Shown here piece after piece: positions 6,553 to 8,510 of a stretch of DNA of 8,510 bases. Every line of letters begins with the position of its first letter. Position 1 is the first letter of the stretch. The position numbers and the translations under genes were made by a program. The stretch comes from Syntrophomonas sp. UBA5432 (GTDB lineage: Bacteria; Bacillota; Syntrophomonadia; Syntrophomonadales; Syntrophomonadaceae): assembly GCA_002424365.1 (NCBI GenBank), contig DIRQ01000116.1, forward strand, positions 29,152-37,661, read 5' to 3'. Under the pieces are notes generated by a model. It saw only the letters and a program-made list of their open reading frames with translations, made no database searches and had not been told where the DNA came from.

Positions 6553-6854
6553 TCTGATATTGACCCCTTTTCGTGACGCGGATTGGCACTAACTATTTCT
6601 ACTGCCTCGGCCAAAGCTACCAATATCGCCACATTCATATCCGGATCCATGGAACCCGTTTTTATAAGAATTTCGCCCAGTTTACTGGCAGCATAATGTG
6701 GGCTTAATTGATTTAAGGCATAAGCTACTATATCAGCCCGGCATTTTTCACAGCGGCATAGTCCTGGTTTTTTCTCTAATACGGAATCTATAGCCTCCCA
6801 TACCATTGATTCCACCACATTAATTACTTTCACCTGATGCACCACACAATTCAA
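6549..6854 (-). CDS. ComFB-family protein, start uncertain
   Basis: This small cytoplasmic protein of up to 101 residues resembles the late-competence ComFB family. The conserved core is INVVESMVWEAIDSVL (11-26), then CRCEKCRADIVAYALNQLSP (33-52) with Cys33, Cys35, Cys38, Asp41 and Leu47-Asn48, and a following Tyr54 in PHYAASKLGE. B. subtilis ComFB is encoded in the comF competence operon; some cyanobacterial members were reported to bind cyclic dinucleotides, but whether this protein does is unknown. No other competence gene is in the window. The TTG at 6854 is the most upstream usual start codon before an in-frame TGA at 6890, but it lacks a clear ribosome site; GTG codons at residues 4, 5, 8 or 13 are alternatives. 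The 3' end overlaps rnhA by four bases. Confidence 0.82.
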   Translation of the reverse strand: MNCVVHQVKVINVVESMVWEAIDSVLEKKPGLCRCEKCRADIVAYALNQLSPHYAASKLGEILIKTGSMDPDMNVAILVALAEAVEIVSANPRHEKGSISE

Positions 6855-6902
6855 AAAAGTAGTGTAAACCTTGCGCCATATACCCGTTCATTTCTAGTAT
6901 GT

Positions 6903-6908
6903 TTTATA
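6903..6908 (-). promoter_or_regulatory. Weak -10 candidate for comFB-rnhA
   Basis: On the minus strand TATAAA lies about 50 bases before the comFB-family start, inside a small inverted repeat AGTAT-N5-ATACT (6896-6910). TTGCAG lies 20 bases upstream, too far for a good -35. Since a terminator sits upstream, a promoter should lie in 6855-6980, but this assignment is weak. Confidence 0.25.
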
Positions 6909-6980
6909 CTTCGATTATTAATTAAATACTGCAAAAAGGTTAGAAAATCCTGCATTGACTTAAAAGAGATAAGAAGTAAT

Positions 6981-7004
6981 AAAGAAAAATCCCCTTACGG
7001 GGAT
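6981..7004 (-). terminator. Rho-independent terminator of the FmdB-family gene
   Basis: On the minus strand ATCCCC-GTAA-GGGGAT forms a six-pair stem with a stable GNRA-type tetraloop, followed by TTTTCTTT. It lies 19 bases after the stop at 7024. It separates the FmdB gene from the comFB-rnhA unit. Confidence 0.72.
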
Positions 7005-7023
7005 AATAATACTAATTGTGACT

Positions 7024-7326
7024 TTATATGCTTTCCGAAATCTTCTTCTCGGTACTCTCCGTCTGTTTAACATAACCACTGACATCACCATCCAATAATG
7101 CCTCGTTGTCTTTCTGCCTTTCCTTGTTCAGGGAGCGAACCTGATCTTTTACCTTACTGTCTGTGGCGTACCACCCTGAACCCTTAAATACTATACCTAC
7201 GTTCTTACTAATAATTCTTTCCGCCTTTCCTCCACAGGACGGACAGACCTTAAGAATTTCATCATTAAACTTTTGCAATTTATCAAATTTTCCACAATTC
7301 TCACATTCATACTCGTATATAGGCAT
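7024..7326 (-). CDS. FmdB-family zinc-ribbon protein
   Basis: This 100-residue protein starts with the FmdB/CxxC_CXXC_SSSS zinc ribbon: MPIYEYECENCGKFDKLQ with Cys8 and Cys11, then KVCPSCGGKAERII with Cys28 and Cys31, a four-cysteine metal site. The following IVFKGSGWYATD (45-56) is the usual junction after the ribbon. The C-terminal 45 residues are charged and low in complexity (lysine-, glutamate- and serine-rich), probably disordered. Family members are named for a putative regulator of formamidase/amidase genes, but their role is mostly unproven, so only a nucleic-acid or protein-binding role can be suggested. The ATG at 7326 has an excellent AAGGAGGG nine bases upstream. It appears to be a single-gene unit: promoter-like elements upstream and a terminator hairpin just downstream. 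Confidence 0.92.
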   Translation of the reverse strand: MPIYEYECENCGKFDKLQKFNDEILKVCPSCGGKAERIISKNVGIVFKGSGWYATDSKVKDQVRSLNKERQKDNEALLDGDVSGYVKQTESTEKKISESI

Positions 7327-7382
7327 GTCCTTAACCCTCCTTAATAAAATCCTTGTGCCAAGACTTTTTGACCCCGCTATTA

Positions 7383-7411
7383 TATTTATTATTATATCCC
7401 CTATTTGTCAA
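7383..7411 (-). promoter_or_regulatory. Promoter region candidate for the FmdB-family gene
   Basis: On the minus strand a perfect TTGACA (7411-7406) stands upstream of TAAATA at 17 bases. Two perfect TATAAT hexamers (7396-7391 and 7384-7379) are present but at 9 and 21 bases from TTGACA, so the pairing is ambiguous. The stretch is AT-rich and leads about 40-55 bases later to the gene's start, consistent with a sigma-A type promoter here. Confidence 0.42.
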
Positions 7412-7517
7412 TACGCTGCAATAATAAATTAAGCCATATGTCTCCGGACGTAATCCCCGATGGAAATATTACTATACACTTCCCTCCAAGAACCGAAAGC
7501 AAAGCCCTACACTCCCT

Positions 7518-7555
7518 CGCGCCTTACTCCTAACTCCTCACTCTAGATAATTATC
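7518..7555. repeat. Pyrimidine half-copy of the repeat, copy B
   Basis: The stretch CGCGCCTTACTCC...CACTCTA (7518-7545) matches the pyrimidine half of the copy at 6036-6063 at 23 of 28 positions, and similarity continues into the AT-rich tail (AATTA-TCAA). The tail is a perfect ten-base palindrome GATAATTATC (7546-7555). CTAGATA occurs at 7543-7549 and again at 7566-7572. The purine half is absent or unrecognisable here. Confidence 0.6.
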
Positions 7556-7613
7556 AAGTTCTAAACTAGATATTATTTATAAAAAAACTTTGTTATTAAC
7601 GCCAATTTCCGTT

Positions 7614-8330
7614 CTATATATTAACGATGCTGAAGTAAACAATCAATGCCATAACCCCATTCCATACCCCGTGGGCCAGAGCTGAAACTAATATGCTACC
7701 GCTTTTTTCGTATATATAGCAAAGAATTACTCCCCCGGCAGCCAGGGGAACAGCTCGCCATACATCCCAGTGTACCAATCCGAAGAGAATACCCGCAATA
7801 ATTGCGCCCCAGAACGGCCCTACATAACCGCGGAAAACCGGATAAATCATTCCCCGATAATATAGCTCTTCTGATATCGGAGCCAGTACCGCTCCCATTA
7901 TTAACAGGATGATAAACCCACCGGGACCGCTGGTTGTATGTAGCATCTCTTCGAATAACTGGGGTTGAATATTGGGGTGCAGCAGATTAATAATCATTCC
8001 CAGAGCAACAATAACAATCAGCAGGAGACCGCCGCCCATTAAACCGTAGCGTAAATACTCTTTACTGCTGACATTTTTTACCCCCAGGTCAGTAAGCTGG
8101 GCACGATTTACAACTACAGTAAAAAGCAAGACCAGCAGTACGGTAACGGTGAACTGAAAAACATAGGCTACGGTAAAAAAGGCCAGAGTAGTATTACCTA
8201 TTCCCGATGCAACCAACCAGGATTTTACCGCATTACTGTACCGGGCAAACAACATTCCGGCCATCATAATTCCTATAAATACCGCGACTATTTCTAATAA
8301 GCCCCAACGTGGCTTTTCTACCTGTTCCAT
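7614..8330 (-). CDS. CPBP (Abi/CAAX-type) intramembrane metalloprotease
   Basis: This integral membrane protein has 238 residues and about seven to eight hydrophobic segments (for example 14-28, 50-74, 97-117, 138-151, 174-187, 195-207, 212-232). It carries the three family motifs: EELYYRG (154-160) with Glu154, Glu155 and Arg159; FGLVH (183-187) with His187; and HGVWN (220-224) with His220 and Asn224. These are the metal-binding and catalytic residues of Rce1-like glutamate proteases, so it looks catalytically intact. Bacterial members are linked to bacteriocin self-immunity, peptide maturation or CAAX-like processing; no peptide gene is visible nearby, so the substrate is unknown. The ATG at 8330 follows GGGAGG at seven bases. 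The gene stands alone between two repeat-containing spacers. Confidence 0.93.
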   Translation of the reverse strand: MEQVEKPRWGLLEIVAVFIGIMMAGMLFARYSNAVKSWLVASGIGNTTLAFFTVAYVFQFTVTVLLVLLFTVVVNRAQLTDLGVKNVSSKEYLRYGLMGGGLLLIVIVALGMIINLLHPNIQPQLFEEMLHTTSGPGGFIILLIMGAVLAPISEELYYRGMIYPVFRGYVGPFWGAIIAGILFGLVHWDVWRAVPLAAGGVILCYIYEKSGSILVSALAHGVWNGVMALIVYFSIVNI

Positions 8331-8354
8331 ATGTCGGCCTCCCTCACCTTTTCA

Positions 8355-8360
8355 ATTATA
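8355..8360 (-). promoter_or_regulatory. -10 candidate for the CPBP protease gene
   Basis: On the minus strand a perfect TATAAT precedes the CPBP start by 24 bases, giving a short leader that still includes GGGAGG. A weak TTGTGT lies 19 bases upstream as a possible -35. A five-base inverted repeat (ATAAC/GTTAT around 8395-8408) lies further upstream. Confidence 0.4.
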
Positions 8361-8440
8361 CACCGAAAGGCCCATCATCACACAACTATGCAGAATAACC
8401 GATGTTATAAATTTTGCTAACAGGAAATACTAATAAATAA

Positions 8441-8510
8441 ATGAGGCGTGAGAGGTGGAGCGCTAAAAATGAGGGGTAATTCTCACCTCCAACATCCCAC
8501 TTCCCACTTC
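8441..8510. repeat. Purine/pyrimidine repeat in opposite orientation, copy C, runs off edge
   Basis: A purine-rich stretch (8441-8478, ATGAGGCGTGAGAGGTGGAG then GAGGGG) is followed by a pyrimidine-rich one (8480-8510, ending TTCCCACTTC). The reverse complement of the last 31 bases matches 6000-6030 at 26 positions, so this copy is inverted relative to copy A. It probably continues past the right edge. Confidence 0.6.

Larger units (their letters stand above)
7327..7613. other. Spacer between CPBP and FmdB genes
   Basis: This 287-base non-coding spacer holds the FmdB ribosome site and promoter region (7336-7411), the half-repeat at 7518-7555, and a minus-strand T7 run (7587-7581) after the CPBP stop. 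That run has only a very weak AACG/CGTT hairpin (7598-7613) ahead of it, so a CPBP terminator is doubtful. In 7412-7517 no gene or signal was recognised. Confidence 0.5.

Noticed and set aside
6851..6955. Minus-strand 34-codon frame just before the comFB-family gene
   Set aside because: The ATG has no ribosome site and the sequence includes the presumed promoter region; it may be chance, although its stop touches the comFB-family start.
6837..7070. Plus-strand 77-codon frame across the comFB-fmdB spacer
   Set aside because: It runs through the terminator hairpin, overlaps both flanking genes antisense, has a basic low-quality composition and no Shine-Dalgarno site.
7163..7432. Plus-strand 89-codon frame opposite the FmdB gene
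   Set aside because: It is antisense to a clear zinc-ribbon gene and its promoter region.
6000..8510. CRISPR array or tandem repeat
   Set aside because: The repeat copies are degenerate, widely spaced with genes between them and occur in both orientations; there are no regular spacers.

Overview
The window reads as a piece of a Gram-positive, anaerobe-like Firmicutes chromosome. Shine-Dalgarno sites are strong (AAGGAGGG, GGGAGG types), TTG and GTG starts are common, base composition is moderate, and a ComFB-family gene and an FmdB zinc ribbon are present. A clostridial relative such as the Syntrophomonadaceae would fit, but that is a guess from style, not from a match. All eleven protein genes lie on the minus strand, so the window reads biologically from right to left. 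No tRNA, rRNA, CRISPR array, phage gene or transposase was seen.

Reading in the direction of transcription: (1) 8330-7614, a CPBP/Abi-type membrane metalloprotease with its own promoter-like -10. (2) 7326-7024, a FmdB-type zinc-ribbon protein ending in a good GNRA-loop terminator. (3) 6854-6112, a ComFB-family protein translationally coupled (GTGA) to RNase HI. (4) 5979-4826, a left-handed beta-helix acyltransferase overlapping a YkgJ-type cysteine-cluster protein. (5) 4665-1, a branched-chain amino acid type (LIV/HAAT) ABC uptake operon: lipoprotein binding protein, LivH, LivM and LivG. It is followed by an EamA/DMT permease that starts on the livG stop codon (ATGA) and runs off the left edge.

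In the LIV operon the binding protein is separated from the permease genes by a perfect 12-bp hairpin, which would let the binding protein be made in excess. The permease, ATPase and EamA genes are tightly packed. The second ATPase, LivF, is not at its usual place after LivG; the EamA permease is there instead. The livK leader holds a possible 17-residue ORF that ends beside the livK ribosome binding site.

The most unusual non-coding signal is a family of degenerate purine-rich/pyrimidine-rich repeats. Three copies (6000-6080, 7518-7555, 8441-8510) sit only in the spacers between transcription units. Two of them have a purine half facing a pyrimidine half and can fold back imperfectly. No clearly new system was found; the repeat family, the LivF-less LIV operon with an EamA gene, and the comFB-rnhA pair are the points worth a second look.
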